Shown: positions 42,040-55,866, numbered from the stretch's first letter. The stretch: DNA of 64,000 nt from Chenopodium formosanum (GCA_024500155.1 CM044877.1:34223001-34287000), one strand, 5' to 3'. Made by a program: numbers and translations. Notes: generated by a model from the sequence alone, not told the origin.

Positions 42040-45000
42040 TCTTTATTGTCTGAAATTGTAGTACTTGTTTAATTGAAAAATCTTTAGCTGAAGAGATTGA
42101 TTTAAGATGATCTGCTCATCACTTGCTTTATTGATATTTGATTTACCCATTTGCTCTTTGTATTGAAAATTGTTCCCAACTGGTATAGCATTATTGTTAT
42201 CGAAACAAGTGATATGTGATGTGAACTTAATTTTGCTGTTTTGTATCAACTTCATCTTGAAAGCTGCTCCAGCAGTGCAGTTATGCTACTTGACGTTATC
42301 TTCTTGGATTCAAGTATATGTATCTGGCATCTCCAAGTGTTTAACAACTTTAATTAGGTTTTTTGTGAAAAAATTTCCCACGATTAGCCCCTTTTATATC
42401 CATGTTTTTTTTTTTTTTTTTTTTTACCTAAGATGAATTGAAGAGTATGAGAAACATAATGTTGTTGTGTCATGAAAATCTGCGGTGTAGTGGAAAAAAT
42501 GTGTAGAAATGTTGATTTGCTACGTTTCTGTGTCTTCTGGTTTGGCTGGCTTCTTTCTACGGTCTTCACTGACTTGGTTTTATGTTTCTAGTTAATGATC
42601 GATAATCCACTTTATTGTTACTAGTCTTTGACAGCTTTGTATTATATAAGGTCATAATCTATAGTATCCTAGTCATGCCATTGAAAGATATTGCATGAAT
42701 ATCCTATATGAATGTGGTGATTTTGTTTCCCTTTGCATTGTATGTGCTTCTTTCACGATTTTCTTTACCACTCAACTATTCACATTTATTAGGGAGCATT
42801 GTTTTTGTTATCAGAAATGAATACATTGCTATTGCCTGGATTAACGAGCTTGAATTGTGCTATTAATGAGAAGTCTTGGTCTCTTGGATAGTGTTTGTGT
42901 TTATTATTTCCCAATTTTCTGCTTACAGATTTTATATATTACATTGGTTAATGGTTCTTGGTTCTTGGTTGTCCATTATATGCAGCATGGTCTCAGTCTG
43001 CTCTGCTTTGGTACTAGTAGAGTGCTGGAGGTTTAAAACTAGAAGTCATTGATATAGTGGTACTGATAACCTTACGTAATTTTACAAACATAATTCTGAC
43101 TACTGTTTTGGGTTGATGAAATTGGGATGGATTTGGGAATGGGGTTGAAGATTAGAGGTGGCATTGCTTGTTAGCAGGTATGCCATTGGCAACGCCTCCC
43201 CTCCTTGCAGTATATGCCAAAGCCAAGCTGTTTCCATCACTCACTGAACTAGTGGAATTATCAAGTGTTTTCCTTGTCACCAATTACTGCTTGATATCCA
43301 AAGTTTCTTTTCATAGTCTCCTAACATCTAAGAAGCTTGTTTTTCAAAACTTCACTCTTTGGCTACCGTAGTTGGAATAGTAAAAGTAACACAACGTTTG
43401 TTGACACGTGCATAGATTTTATCTTTTGGGCTTTTCCGATACCTTAATACCTTCTTTGTCCTTAGGTCTCTTAATGAAGAATGAATCGGACCTTTGCTGT
43501 TCTGTTATGTCTAGTTCTTTCGTAGTTACCAATTTTATATTCACTTGCGTATCATATGGCAATTACTAATGGATCTTGTTTGTATGTTCCTGCAGGGTGC
43601 ATCTGTAAGATTTGGGAGAAATACAATTGTTTTTATACAGTGAAGATTAGCTGAGATACATTCTTATCTTTAATGGTAATAATTGTAGGTAAACTGTATA
43701 CTCGTTCATGGTTCAAATTTATCTCAATATAGACTCAAAACAAATGTGGCCCTTGAAAAATTTTGTATTTTAATGTGTATTCTATACAGAATATGATATT
43801 ATGCTGTTTGGCCCCTGCTTTCTGTTTCTTGCGAGTTTTTTCTTTAAAAATATATATGCGCCCTGCCAATCTTGGTTGCTTAAGAAAAGATGGTTGATTA
43901 ATGAACCATTGCCATGGTGGCGTTTTCACACCTTAAGCGAGGCACTTCATGTCTTTTTGCATGATGTGCAACGTTACAACGTTATCAAATTACTCGATGT
44001 AATCTGAAAATGGTACTAGCAAGTAACACAGCTACATGCCAATACATTGCAGACGTTTGCGAGTACCCCCCGTTTCCCCTCAAGTTGAGGTTATTGATAA
44101 TTTACAATGGTCAGAAATCTAACAGGTACAGGATAAAATGAACAGTACTTTCAATGGTGTTTTATTAAAAGCATGCCCTTATTTCAGGCACAAGGTAGGC
44201 ATACTTGCTGTGTGAGCCTCAGCCATCGGCTGAAAGTCAGCTAACTTAAACAATTGTAGCATCTACAATGTTGGCGTGAACACTTGGAAATTATGTGCCG
44301 ATGAAAGGAATGGCGCTGTTCTGCGCCGGATTACAATTAGTCTAAGGCTTATTCGTAGACTTGACAATAGCAGCAAATGGGTGGTAGAAAACCTAAAACA
44401 AACAGGATGAACTTGGATGTTAAGCATACAAATTGACGATTCCCCTTTTCGGGGCCTCCTGGTGAAATCCATCAGAAATAAAATGAGCATGGCTTGGGGA
44501 TTAACTGGTTATGCATTATGTGTGTGTGAATAATAGACAATACTGTATGTTTTTTTTTTGAAGAATAATAGTAACTTTTTTTTTTTTTTTTTTTAACTAA
44601 ACTATGAATATCATAATATAATATTATGAAGTAATAAGTTTTGTTTTGTTGTTTTTCACTAGAGGACATGATAATGAAATATAACATATCCTATTATTAA
44701 GGTCTCTACTCTCTAGTGTTATAACTTGATGTTGAGGATACAAATATGAGACAAACCATTAAACTAATTATTCTCTCAAATATTTTTTTTTTTTTTTATT
44801 TTTTTTATTTTTTTTTATTTTTTTTATTTTTTTATTTACATATGCTTAACCTATTTAGAATTAGTTAAAAACAAAAAATGAATTCAGAGAATCCTTAACA
44901 ATGAACAATTAAAATTATTTGTGTTACTATTTTAATAAAATAATATTTAAAAATGAGGGATTGATGAACACTTCCATGAACAATTGTGATTGGTTTGGTT

Positions 45001-45590
45001 TATCAAATCATTTGTGAATTTTGTTCGTCTGGCAAAAATAAGGCTTTGTTGATTTCTTGTGGTCCAAAATGTAGCATAATGTTCTCTAATGTACTAAAGC
45101 GACATTGTTTTTATTTTAAAAAAATCGCTAACACAGGCAGACTACATCAGCTTGCAAAGTGTCATGATGCATGCCGTTGGATCTCCAATGGTTAAGTAAC
45201 GTTACAATTTTTGTAACGTTAATAATTTTTAACATTATTTAAAAATTACCAACATTCATATTTTTTCGTTTTCTATAAATAGACACCCATATTGTTATAA
45301 TTTCGACAATCTCAAAAATTACCTCCTTTTGAAACCATATTTTTTCTTGAAAAAGAAACAGTTAGTGTCTTAATTTAATTCCTTCCACAAACCTAGCCAA
45401 AAAATTTAAAAATTTTGGATCCAAATATTCTTAATTATGTTTTTTAAAATCCAAAGCCTCCAACAAAGCACAAATTTTTTTTTTTAAAAAAAAAATCTAC
45501 AACAAAATCCACCCAATTATCCTATACATTAAGAAAATTGTCTTCAAACTCCCTTTAATCACCCACAAAATTATTTACAAGTAAACTCCC
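42040..45590. other. Gene-free stretch with a possible 3' UTR exon
   Basis: No coding region is supported. At 43584-43595 a T-rich tract ending TTCCTGCAG is a good splice acceptor, and the following ~120 bp could be the last 3' UTR exon of the RING transcript; this is inference. Poly-T and TTTTTTTTATT runs lie at 44782-44830. Confidence 0.35.
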
Positions 45591-45599
45591 AAAGTTTCA

Positions 45600-46770
45600 C
45601 CCTGAATTTCGAGGGGAATTGTCAAAATTACCCACCAAACTTTAAATACGCTCAACCAAGTCAATCAAACTACTCAAATGAACCAATTAACCAACAAAAT
45701 TACGGTGGATATGGTCCAGGGACTGGTTTCAATATTTCTCATCAGTCAACACTCGAAGGAGGCAAAGCACAAACAAAAATTATGCAGTTGATGACGAGGA
45801 AAAAGACGATGATGAGGAGGAGGAATTAGATGTTCCAAGCACCGAGTGGAACTTCACCGCTAACATAGTCATTCTTCCAATGTGCACCTCAACAACCCAT
45901 TGAAGAGCTCGATAAAAAATGGGGATGATATTGAGACAACCGCTTAAAATTCAGCGTACATGAACACAACCAACGATCAAATTGCTGGAACAAATCAGAA
46001 GTCGAATGTATTTAGGAAGAAGGTTCGAGTGTCCTACCAGCTACGAAGCAAGAAAACAAACCCGGAGGAAATTGCCATTAGAATCATTAGTTGTTTGAAG
46101 GGACAATGGTTAAGAATTGCTCTCGCTGTTGTCAAGTGGTATGGTAGCGTCGACAAGGAAAAAGCAAGGAAGCTTAGCGGGAGAAATGTTGATGATGTGA
46201 TTGTTGAGGCCTAGAGGATCTAGAACTCCTTTGGGAAGTTTCAGTTTTACAAAGAGTGGCTCCAACTTAAGAGGTGGGACATATGTTGTCCATCAAAAAA
46301 GCTTGCGACGGTTGACACCCCAGGGAGCAGTAGCAGCGATAAGAGATCAAGGAATGAATTCAACACCAAGTACACCAACAAGTGGAGACATTCTTGCTGA
46401 TAAGCTTGTATCATGTTCCGATATGATGGTGCGTAGAAGGCTAAGTTGAGGTTGAAGGGCAAGCAAGTACCAACTTAGGCACTTGATACTTTCGAATCTT
46501 TTGATGACAAACTCAAACTGCACGACGGGATGAGAGAAAAGGCCGTTGATAGAGATTTAGAGAGGCTAGAATTGGAGAAGAAGAAAGAAGCTAAAAAGAA
46601 AAAGCAAATTGAACTGGCTGATGGAGAGAAACATTCAAATGCGACAACATATAATAGTTTGGGGCATGTTCCAACAATTTCTTGTCAAAAAAGTTCATGC
46701 CCCAATGGAAGAGCAGATGATCATCACACTCCAAGAACACCTCAGCAAATTTACGGCATTTTAATGCTAT
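45600..46770 (+). pseudogene. Broken PIF/Harbinger-type accessory (NAM-like) protein gene
   Basis: Recognisable blocks: MNTTNDQIAGTNQKSNVF, KKVRVSYQ, EEIAIRIISCLKGQWLRIA, AVVKWYGSV, ARKLSGRNVDDVIVEA (45960-46212). After a stop come FGKFQFYKEWLQL and W-D-CCPSKKA (about 46228-46300), and further on KAVDRDLERLELEKKKEAKKK. This is the pattern of the SANT/NAM-associated ORF1-like protein of plant Harbinger elements and its host relatives, often labelled glutathione S-transferase T3-like. At least three stops or frameshifts break it. Upstream, DDEEKDDDEEEE-like acidic sequence (about 45800) and a leader are visible. Confidence 0.7.
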
Positions 46771-46885
46771 GTTATCAAAGATTTCATTGTTTTAGTGTTG
46801 TGTTTTAAGTATTTTTTTCATTCATTGTTTTCTGTTTCATATTGGGTTTAAGTTGTGTTATATTTAACTTAATATTTTAACCTTA

Positions 46886-48811
46886 TGTAGGGAATATTTC
46901 AAGCATTACCCCACACTTGAACCCCACTGTGATCATACACTAAAGTACGGTGGCGTCCAAAGGGAAAGAAGATGGAGCAAAAGAGTCGCCAACAAGTTTT
47001 AGGAACTTGTAAACCGTTCACGAGGTGAAGGTTACACCCCTTAACGATACTGGAGATCGTCAACTCCAATAGGTCTGGAACCGTGACTGGTAGTTCGGGG
47101 ATGAAGGTACAAATCCAACTTAAAAGAGATTGAACCTGCCCTAATAATAGGCATCTACTTTATTCTAATCGTATTCATGTGCGCTTTCTGACTAACATGC
47201 AATCAATAGGATTAACCCTAAACCTGTTTATCTATGTTGGTTGAATATTAATGCACAAATAAAACTATTATTGGCGATCACTTGAATTATAATCATATTA
47301 CCCCTAAACAAGATTATTAATTATCTTATTAAGCGTGATTACAAGTACCAATTCCCTTTAAACATGCATAAGAGGCGTGATCAAGCAATAACAATAAATA
47401 TAATCAAGCAACATGATAATCATCATAATCATGAGTATAACAATCATAATCATGTTAAAGCATAACAATAATAGCAAGATCCTAAGAATGATACTAATAA
47501 GATTAATAACAAACCCTAGCATATCACTAAACAATAAAGATCAAATATTTAGCCCTAACATGATACTAACATAAATATTAGAAAGAAAATAAGAAGCATC
47601 GCAAGAATCACAATTGTCATATTTGATAATAGAAATTATAGTTATTACCCTAAACATGATACTAGGAAGATCAAAAAATCCTAACATGACACTAATAATA
47701 AAAATAACAATCTAGACATGATCTCTATATCATAATATCAATAAATCAATTAAAGCACTTACTTGGATGTCTCGTACCTCTTTCTAATAACAAAATACAC
47801 ACGTTAGTAACTTCAACGAAAATAATAAACAATTAAATTAAATAATTGAAAGAGAGATTTGAGACCAAACCCTCATAAATTAAAACCTTTCACGTCTAGG
47901 GCGAAGGCAACTTCGAACTTGGCTAGGTGTTTCTAGATCTCGTGAATGCGGAATTTTGTATGCAAAAGGGTTGGTTTAGAAAAGAGAGAGATAAGGTAAT
48001 CAAGAATTTCTTGAGAGAGAGAATTAGAATTAGAGAGTTGTTGATGATTGAAAACGGAGATTTAGGAGGCTATTTATAGAGAAAATCAGACGGATGGGTA
48101 GAAAAACGAATTAGAGTTTCGAAAAGAATAAAACGAATTAGCGCCAGATGCCAGACATTAGCGCCAGACGCTAAGGCTAGCGCCAGACGCCAAGCATTAG
48201 CGCCAGGCGCTAATCCTGTCGTGAGGCGCTATAAAACAATTTCCACACGTTTTCTTAATTTGATAAGATTTAGCCGTACAGGAGGGCAAAATCGTATTTT
48301 CCTTAAAAACACATATTTTATTCTGATTAAAGCTCTAAAAAGTCAACTAAAGTTAATTTATCAATGCTAATTAAATTAGGAATGAAAAGAACCTTCTAGA
48401 AGAATCTAAAAGACTATAATCAATTCTAATTGCATTAGGAATGATAAATCAATATTAGGCCCTCCTCTAGATCATTGGGCCGCATATAAATATCAAACCG
48501 GGCCCAGTTTAGTAATTTGACCATAACTTCCTCATTATTCATTGGAATTGGACTTATAATATATCGTTGGAAAGCTCTTTTCGAACCCGACCCAACTACA
48601 CTATTATTGGACCCTTTCCATGGACCAAACCAAACTGGATTGGCTGTCTTCTTAAAATAGAGTAGGTTTTCAAAAACAGAGAGAAAGAAAAGAAATAAAA
48701 ACTATTCGCAACACTAGACTTTCCACACTTTCACTTCATTCGATTATAATTCAACATGAAAGGTACTCATCACTGGGTTTGGTTTTGGGGAGACACAAAT
48801 GGGTGTCTAAA
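46886..48811 (-). repeat. 3' LTR of the degraded element
   Basis: Ends (minus-strand start) at TTTAGACACCCATTTGTGTCTCC-type sequence; this family's LTRs open TGTAGACACC. It contains an array of TTAGCGCCAGACGC-like units at about 48138-48235 and a minus-strand TATA box near 48070 (CTATTTATAGAG). The last kilobase (46886-47870) is AT-rich. Confidence 0.65.
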
Positions 48812-49249
48812 GAAGCCCCCACTTTGACTGAGTTTGGAGAAAAGCAAGTTTCGAAAACAAAAGTCAAAGTATCGATAGGGACGGAGAATGATTTAGAATG
48901 TTCTGCAATCCTAAACCATTATTGTTGTAACGCCGATACCTGCAAACTAGCATTAATTAAACAGATAAAAGAGTTAAGAAACGCGTATCTTGCACCGTCG
49001 AGCACACATCTCTAGAGGTAACCGATTTATTGCTGCATTTGCTGCTGTGACAACCTTCCACGGCACAATCTAGGGAACGCTATCCTGCTGTTTGTTTTGA
49101 CGATCTTCTGCAAGCTAGAGAATACCGCCTGAAGACTGCTACGCCTGTAACTGCCTCCAATTCTGTTGCGATAGTCTTCAAAAAGACCACTGCTTGTTGA
49201 ACCAGTATGTTGGTGCTTTTACTTGTGATGACAATCCTCTTTTCTTTGG

Positions 49250-49960
49250 GAATAGTTGCCAACACAACTCTTGTATGATGTATGACAATCCGATTTAGGG
49301 AAAGTTGTCAATGCTGCGTAACAATCCATCCTTGGAAATGTTGCTACCATGAAGCGAAAATCTGTATCTCGGAAAATTTGCTAAAATCCATTTTTGGGAA
49401 AAGGTTCCAATGCTTTGTAACAATCTGTCATAAGAATTTTGCTACAATCGACAATCCACATCTTGGAATATAACTCTTAAAAGCAATCCACCTTGGAAAT
49501 TTGCCAATGCCATGCGACAATCCTTTTAGGAAAATATTGCCACTATTGACAATCCGCGTCTTGGAACATTTGCGAAAAAGAGTCGATCGATAATCTACTT
49601 CGAGAAAATTTGCCACTTTCTGAAATGAATGACAATCCACGTTGAGGAATCTTTGCCGAAATTTATGATGAATAGAGACCTACGACAATCCTTTGGGAAA
49701 TGTTGCCATAGGGAACTAGGTGGATGACAATCCAATCTCGGAAAACTTGCCAGAGATGACAATCCGAACTTGGAAAAAATTGCCAAACAGAGAGGAAACA
49801 CGACAATCCATGCTTGGAAACTTTGCCAGAGATGACAATCCAATCTTGGAAAAAATTGTCGTTGAAGAAGATGCGCGAAAATCCATATTTTGGAAATATT
49901 GTCTGTTGGAGATGACAATTCAATCTTGGAAAAATTGTCGTATAAGTGATGCACTTGCTT
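49250..49960 (+). repeat. Degenerate array of GACAATCC...TTGGAAAATTGCC units
   Basis: About 17 diverged units, 25-60 bp apart, each with (G)ACAATCCAATCTTGGAAAA(A)TTGCCA or a variant. In the clearer units the ends pair, for example GACAATT ... AATTGTC around 49913-49938, so each is a small hairpin. It lies in the internal 3' part of the degraded element. Confidence 0.75.
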
Positions 49961-50429
49961 TTGAACCGATGCCTTGGTGCTTGTAATGAGCCAGTGTTTT
50001 AGGCGCTTAAGCTAAGTGAGTTGATTTTTTGTCAGGTCAATCACTTACTACAATTGTAATTGAGCCGACTACAAATCATGTCAATTTGCTTATAGGGGCT
50101 AACTGTCGTACCAAGGAATCCGAAATTGCTGTATCAGGTCGAAAAAACCGTTCTGAGAGGCTTCGAGCTCTATCGCTGCTGAAATATCGCTGACGCTAAG
50201 AATTGGCTCTGTCGCCAGACGATGGAACCTAGCGCCAAGCGCTGAACTTTTCCGCCAGACGACAGATGTTGCCGCCATGCAGGTGACAGCCTTGTCGTCT
50301 GGTGCTAGAGTCGGGTCTTCCCTATTCTGCTCTTGTTGCCGCTGTTGCTTGGTTTTGCTCCAAACTTTGAGCTTGGTCGTTTCCTTTCAACCAAATCCGC
50401 TCAAATCTTTTGTAAATTAGATCTCTTCA

Positions 50430-53400
50430 TGTAACACCCAAATAATTCTCTCTTAAAACCTGTGAATAACCTGAACAATTCCAAGAGAATTACTGGCGTG
50501 CTACCGCCACGTGTTCAAACGTTAAGGCTATATCAGAAATTAGCAGCGAAAAAATTAACCCAGTTATAAATAAGTTTCAAAACCAATAATTGTAGACACC
50601 TAAAAATGTCTCCCCAAAATCAAACCCGATGATGAACAACCTTTCACCGCCACTATTGGTCGGGTTCAGTATTTAATCCCAAGAGTGCTTAAAAAATCGT
50701 ATTTGATTAAATTCATATTTTTGAACGGTCCATGGATTAGTCCTGATGTTTGGTAAAAGCATAGTTTTTATTTCAGCCCAAACTTATTATTTTATTTTAG
50801 CCCAAACCCTTTTTTATTTTATTTTTGGCCCAAACCTTTTGTTTATTTTTATTTAATTATTTTCTTATTTTAGCCTAAATAATAATAAGTCAGAAAAGAC
50901 CCGAAATTATCAATCGGCACTTAAAATGCCGAATGAAATTAGGGTTAAAAATGTATTTAGACGGAAAAGTGGGTTGGGAATTCCCGCGCCACGGTAGACA
51001 GCCACCGTGTCACGGGAATCCTTCCCGTCTGACGGTGGGATTTCCCGTGACACGGGTAGTCTGCCATGACATGGGACATTTCGTGTCTTTTCCGCGTAAA
51101 CCCTTAACGCGTTTTCTTTCCCGTTTTCTGAAAATTTCCCGTGTCACACTAAAAATGTACCGTGTCATGGGAAAGTTTGCCGTCTGACGGTTGGACTTCC
51201 CGTGTCACGGTACAGATTGCCGTGTCGCGGGATACTTTTTTAGGGTTTTTATCATTTTAGGGTTCCGTGTGCTCCCTCAGCACATTTTCCCTATAAATAC
51301 CCCCCTCATTTCTGATGTACGGGGCATCAATTAATTCTCTAGTTTTTACTTTTCTCTCTTCTATGCTTTAGCCTAAACACTAGCCTACCCTTATCATTTC
51401 AAAATTCCTTCTTCAAGTGCTCAAAGGAGTCCATACTTTACTCATGGTTCTGTCCTTAAGCCAAGGCGTGAAAGGTAGAACTGTTTGAGGGTTTGGCCCC
51501 AAATCAACTCTACTTTATTTAATTTAATTTAATTATTGTTTTATTATTTCCTTGAAGTTACTAACTCGTTTATTATTTTGTAATTGCAAACAAACAGAAT
51601 CAAAGTAAGAATTATGTTCCTTTTATTTCTGTTATTTTTCTAACGATTTTATGTTGTTGGAATTGTGATTAAATTGTTTCCAATATTAATGTTTGTTCTA
51701 TTATATTTATTGATCAACATATTGCATGTTAAAGGGAATATGTAATTGAAAATTACGCGTAATAAGATAATTTGGACAACCGATTTAGGATCCTTTTTAA
51801 TCTTGTTAATTAATTCATGTGATCACAAATGTTTTAGAATTATATGTGTGCATTAATATTCAACCAATTTAGTTAAATAATAGTTTGGAGCGAATTGAAT
51901 ATTTTGTTTGTATGCCTTTGAGATAACAGGAATGCTTTTCAATATAAGAATCGAGTAGAGGCCAATACGGGCGAATGTGACTCCATGACTCACTTCGTAC
52001 CATCATCCCCGATCCTCCTTTCGTGGTTCCGAACCATATGGAGTTAGTAATCTCATGGATTATGAATGGGGTGTAACCTTCACGGGTCAATCGTTGTCCC
52101 TTATTCGTAGTTGCCTTTTTATGATCTGTGAACGGTTTACAAGTTCCTTAAAAACTTGTTGGCGGCTCCCTACTTTCCTTGTCCCTAATCGTATATGTCA
52201 ATTCCCACTTCCTATGATTGCCAAGCATATTCACCACATGCTTTTACGTAGGCGCACTTCAAACGACGCCTACAATAACCAAAGCCAAATTGAATCATAC
52301 AACTTGGAACCATTAAGGCCCTTATTCAAAACCCCACAAAAGTTGTAAATAAATAAAACCAGAGTTTAAATAAATTCAAACTTATGAAAAGAAATAAAAA
52401 CTTCGAATAATAACCATCTCTCTACTCAAAATCCCACAACCCTGATGTGAATGTTGCGTATGTAAGAACCTGTGGTTAATCTGCTCCCCAATATTACAAG
52501 TGTAAAAATGGTCACAAGGTCATTTAGGGGAGAAGGCCATGACCAAAGGAAGACGCACACAAAAGCACGCTGAGTACATACAAGCTGCGAAATAAATTAA
52601 GAAAATACCTAACATGCTACTAATAATCAAGCATAAGCATCATTAAATACAAACTCAACTCATGACTCAATTATCAAATTTATTAAGACCTCACTAATTG
52701 ATATTAACTAACTCATTTATTTATTTCATTGGATTCAGCAATAGACAAGGTTGTCCAACCCATGTCCCATTTGGAACATCAATAAAAGAAAAACCCCATG
52801 CCTCCATTTGGAAACATCAATAAACATCCAATGACCACGGGCGCGACTCCGTGACCGTAGTTAGTATGAGATCTCACCTAACTTCTAGTTTTTTTAAAAA
52901 AAATATTTGAAATAGGAGACTCGTAGATCAGACGGCCTCGATAAAAGTACACGGTTAATACCCCATGTACCCCAACCCCTGATTGTCATTACTCCAGATG
53001 TGCACCAATCCAGAGTTTTATTGCTCATCCATCTTGCACTTTACGTGATTTACAGGTTTAGACTTGGTGATGACTCATATACAAACAATACAATCAATCC
53101 AATATCAATTCAATCAAGTAAAACAACTTTCCAATATCAATTCTTGATTTATTAGTGACAAGCAACATTTAATATTTATTCCTTTAACTACCTCGGTGTA
53201 TAAACACCTTGAGTGCATAAGGCACCCGAAAAACCTTAACCTCGTCGTATAAGACTTAAATTCTTCCTTTACTCATCCTGCTTGCATAATCATGAATGAG
53301 TAATAAATTAATCATTACACCAATCATATACCTTTGCCTCTAAGTGCACCTTGCATAACTAGTGCACAAATAATACTTGCAATATAAAATAGTGCACATC

Positions 53401-54863
53401 ATATGAAATTCACAATGTATAACCAAACAATTTAACCCAGTCATCCCTATACATGATACTAAGTTTTCGATCCGTCCTTAAACATGCACCTACAAGCAAG
53501 GTTTCGTAACTTGTACGTACCTTGAATAAACGAATTGGTATGTCACTTTACTATCTAGAAATCACCTTTAATAAACTCCTCTCCTAAACCAAACAATAAC
53601 ATTTCAATCAATACCCAATCAATCAAATTTACAGCAATACTAACTTACTTTAAAACCTTCAAAATCCAAATCAAACAACACTTTAAAACCTCCCCTTTAG
53701 TTAAAATTAAAGGCTTATATATAGTTCTTTAAATTTTCATCATAAAAACCTTAAAATACACTCTTATACGTGAAATTATAGCAAGTTTAAAGTTTAATAA
53801 AAATCTTAGAATTATCTAAAAACCCCTAATAATCTCCCTTTTTAATGGGTGATTAAACCCTCTTTATAAAACATCAAAAGTAATACTTAGAAACTTTTTT
53901 CAGCACTTAAAACTTCAATAAAACATATATTTATGCTTAATTAACTTTAATCATAATTAATTTTATTAATCAAACTCAAGGATAATATTTTAAGTATAAA
54001 AAAACTTCGGTAAAATCAAAAACTGCCCGAAAATCATATCTAGAGGCTGAATTTGGATACGAGAGGGTGGTGCTCACTACAATAGGTAATGAGTCTTTCT
54101 TAAAACGTTGTTTCCACATGAAAAACACTACCTTTTTTTTTTTTTTTTTAATTTTTTTTTATCAAAATCGGATGAGTTCAGAACCTGATCGGGATTAATA
54201 TTAACGAACGAAAATCTAAAAATTTAAACCCGGATTTAAGTGTTCAAAACGATCTGGAATTAAGTTAAAATAATCATTAGTTATAATCACCAAAATTTCA
54301 AAACATCATTACTATAAAAGCGCTAAATCAATTGTTCATAAAACCCCTAAAATCATGATTTTCAATAATTAAAAACCCTTAGGTTATAAAATTTACAAAA
54401 TCTGAAAATTATGACACTTATAAAATATGAAATTATAAAGTTTAATCATAAAAATACAATTTGATACTAATTAAATTAATTTCAAACAATAAAATCAAAA
54501 CCCATAAATCAATAATTATAATTACACAAATTAATAAAACTAAGGAGAAAGAAAATAAGACTAACCTTTTTGTGTGGGAATTTTTTGGGGATTCATGGGG
54601 TATTTATAGGAGAGAATTGTAGGGTAAATAAGAAGATTGAGCCTCATAAAAATAATGGGTCGATTAAGTAAACAAATGGGCTAGGCTTGTGTGATTGGAC
54701 ATAAATTGTAGAATAAAGGTGCATAAAATAATTTGTTTAAATAATTTTCGACCCAGATTAATAATTTGAAACTTTTGAAATTAAATTATGAAAAATAACA
54801 AATAAATATTAAAATATAATAAATTTTCGTTTATAAAATATTTAAAAATACGGAGGATTACTA
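50430..54863 (-). mobile_element. Reverse-oriented LTR related to the 60761-63555 solo LTR
   Basis: Starts TGTAACACCC at 50430 and ends near GGATTACTA at about 54863. Stretches match the solo LTR at 60761 in reverse: GTTTCCACATG / AACAACGTTTTAAGAAAGA with ATCGGGATTAATATTAACGA (54100-54215 against 61435-61545), TTTTGTGTGGGAATTTTTTG (54568), AAGGCCCTTATTCAAAAC (52316) and CACGTGGCGGTA-like sequence (50508). It is interrupted by the 50591-52274 solo LTR; the halves rejoin at GTTTCAAAACCAATAAT | AACCAAAGCC. Confidence 0.7.
50591..52274 (+). mobile_element. Solo LTR (TGTAGACACC...CGCCTACA)
   Basis: Begins TGTAGACACC and ends GACGCCTACA, with near-identical flanks ATAAT and ATAAC. It has a run of CCCGTGTCACGG and CCGTCTGACGG motifs (about 50985-51235), a TATA box (CCCTATAAATACC, near 51290) and a likely transcribed region after it. 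The start resembles the family of the 46886-55866 element, but the internal motif array differs. Confidence 0.75.
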
Positions 54864-54949
54864 TTTGTGTCTCCCCAAGTCTAGCTCTAAATGAATAGGG
54901 ATGAGCACAGGGGATCCCTTGATATGATCACTGTGTGAGTGTGTGAATG

Positions 54950-55866
54950 TGAAATTAAAACCTTTCACGTCTAGGGCGAAGGCAACTTCGAACTTGGCTA
55001 GGTGTTTCTAAATCTTGTGAATGCGGAATTTTGTATGCAAAAGGGTTGGTTTAGAAAAGATAGAGAGAAAGTAATCAAGAATTTCTTGAGAGAGAGAATT
55101 AGAATTAAAGAGTTGTTGATGATTGAAAACGGAGATTTAGGAGGCTATTTATAGAGAAATCAGACGGATGGGTAGAAAAACGAATTAGAGTTTCGAAAAG
55201 AATAAAACGAATTAGCGCCAGACGCCAGACATTAGCGCCAGACGCCAAGCATTAGCGTCATACGCTAATCCCGTCGTCAGGCGCTAGAAAAAAATTTCCA
55301 CGCGTTTTCTTAATTTGATAAAATTTAGCTGTACAGGAGGGCAAAATCGTATTTTCCTTAAAAACACATCTTTTATTCTGATTAAAACTCTAAAAAGTCA
55401 GCTATAGTCAATTTATCAATGCTAATTAAATTAGGAATGAAAAGAATCTTCTAGAAGAATCTAATAGACTATAATCAATTCTAATTGCATTAGGAATGAT
55501 AAATCAATATTAGGTCCTCCTCTAGATCATTAGGCCGGATATAAATATCAAATCGGGCCTAGTTTAGTAATTTGGCCACAACTTCCTCATTATTCACCGG
55601 AATTGGACTTATAATATATCGTTGGAAAGCTCTTTTCGAACCCGACCCAACTACACTATTATTGGACTCTTTCCATGGACCAAACCAAACAGGATTGACT
55701 ATCTTCTTAAAATAGAGTAAGTTTTCAAAAACAGAGAGAAAGAAAAGAAATAAAAACTATCCGCAACACTAGACTTTCCACACTTTCACTTCATTTGATT
55801 ATGATTCGACGTGAAAGGTACTCATCAGTGGGTTTGATTTTGGGGAGACACAAATGGGTGTCTACA
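54950..55866 (-). repeat. Truncated 5' LTR of the degraded element
   Basis: Near-identical direct repeat of 47873-48811 (CACGTCTAGGGCGAAGGCAA, ..., GGGGAGACACAAATGGGTGT). It carries a shorter GCGCCAGACGC array (about 55212-55285) with fewer units than the other LTR. Confidence 0.8.

Larger units (their letters stand above)
46886..55866 (-). mobile_element. Degraded minus-strand LTR element with nested insertions
   Basis: It is bounded by TGTAG (46886) and the reverse of TGTAGACACCC (55866), with flanks CCTTA (46881-46885) and CCTTC (55867-55871), a near-match 5-bp duplication. The left LTR is 46886-48811; the right one survives only as its first ~917 bp (54950-55866), about 95 percent alike by eye. 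Internal sequence is reduced to 48812-50429, with no coding domain left, and a reverse-oriented LTR has inserted (50430-54863). On the minus strand a G-rich run (GTGGGGGCTTCT) just before the left LTR may be the polypurine tract. Confidence 0.65.
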
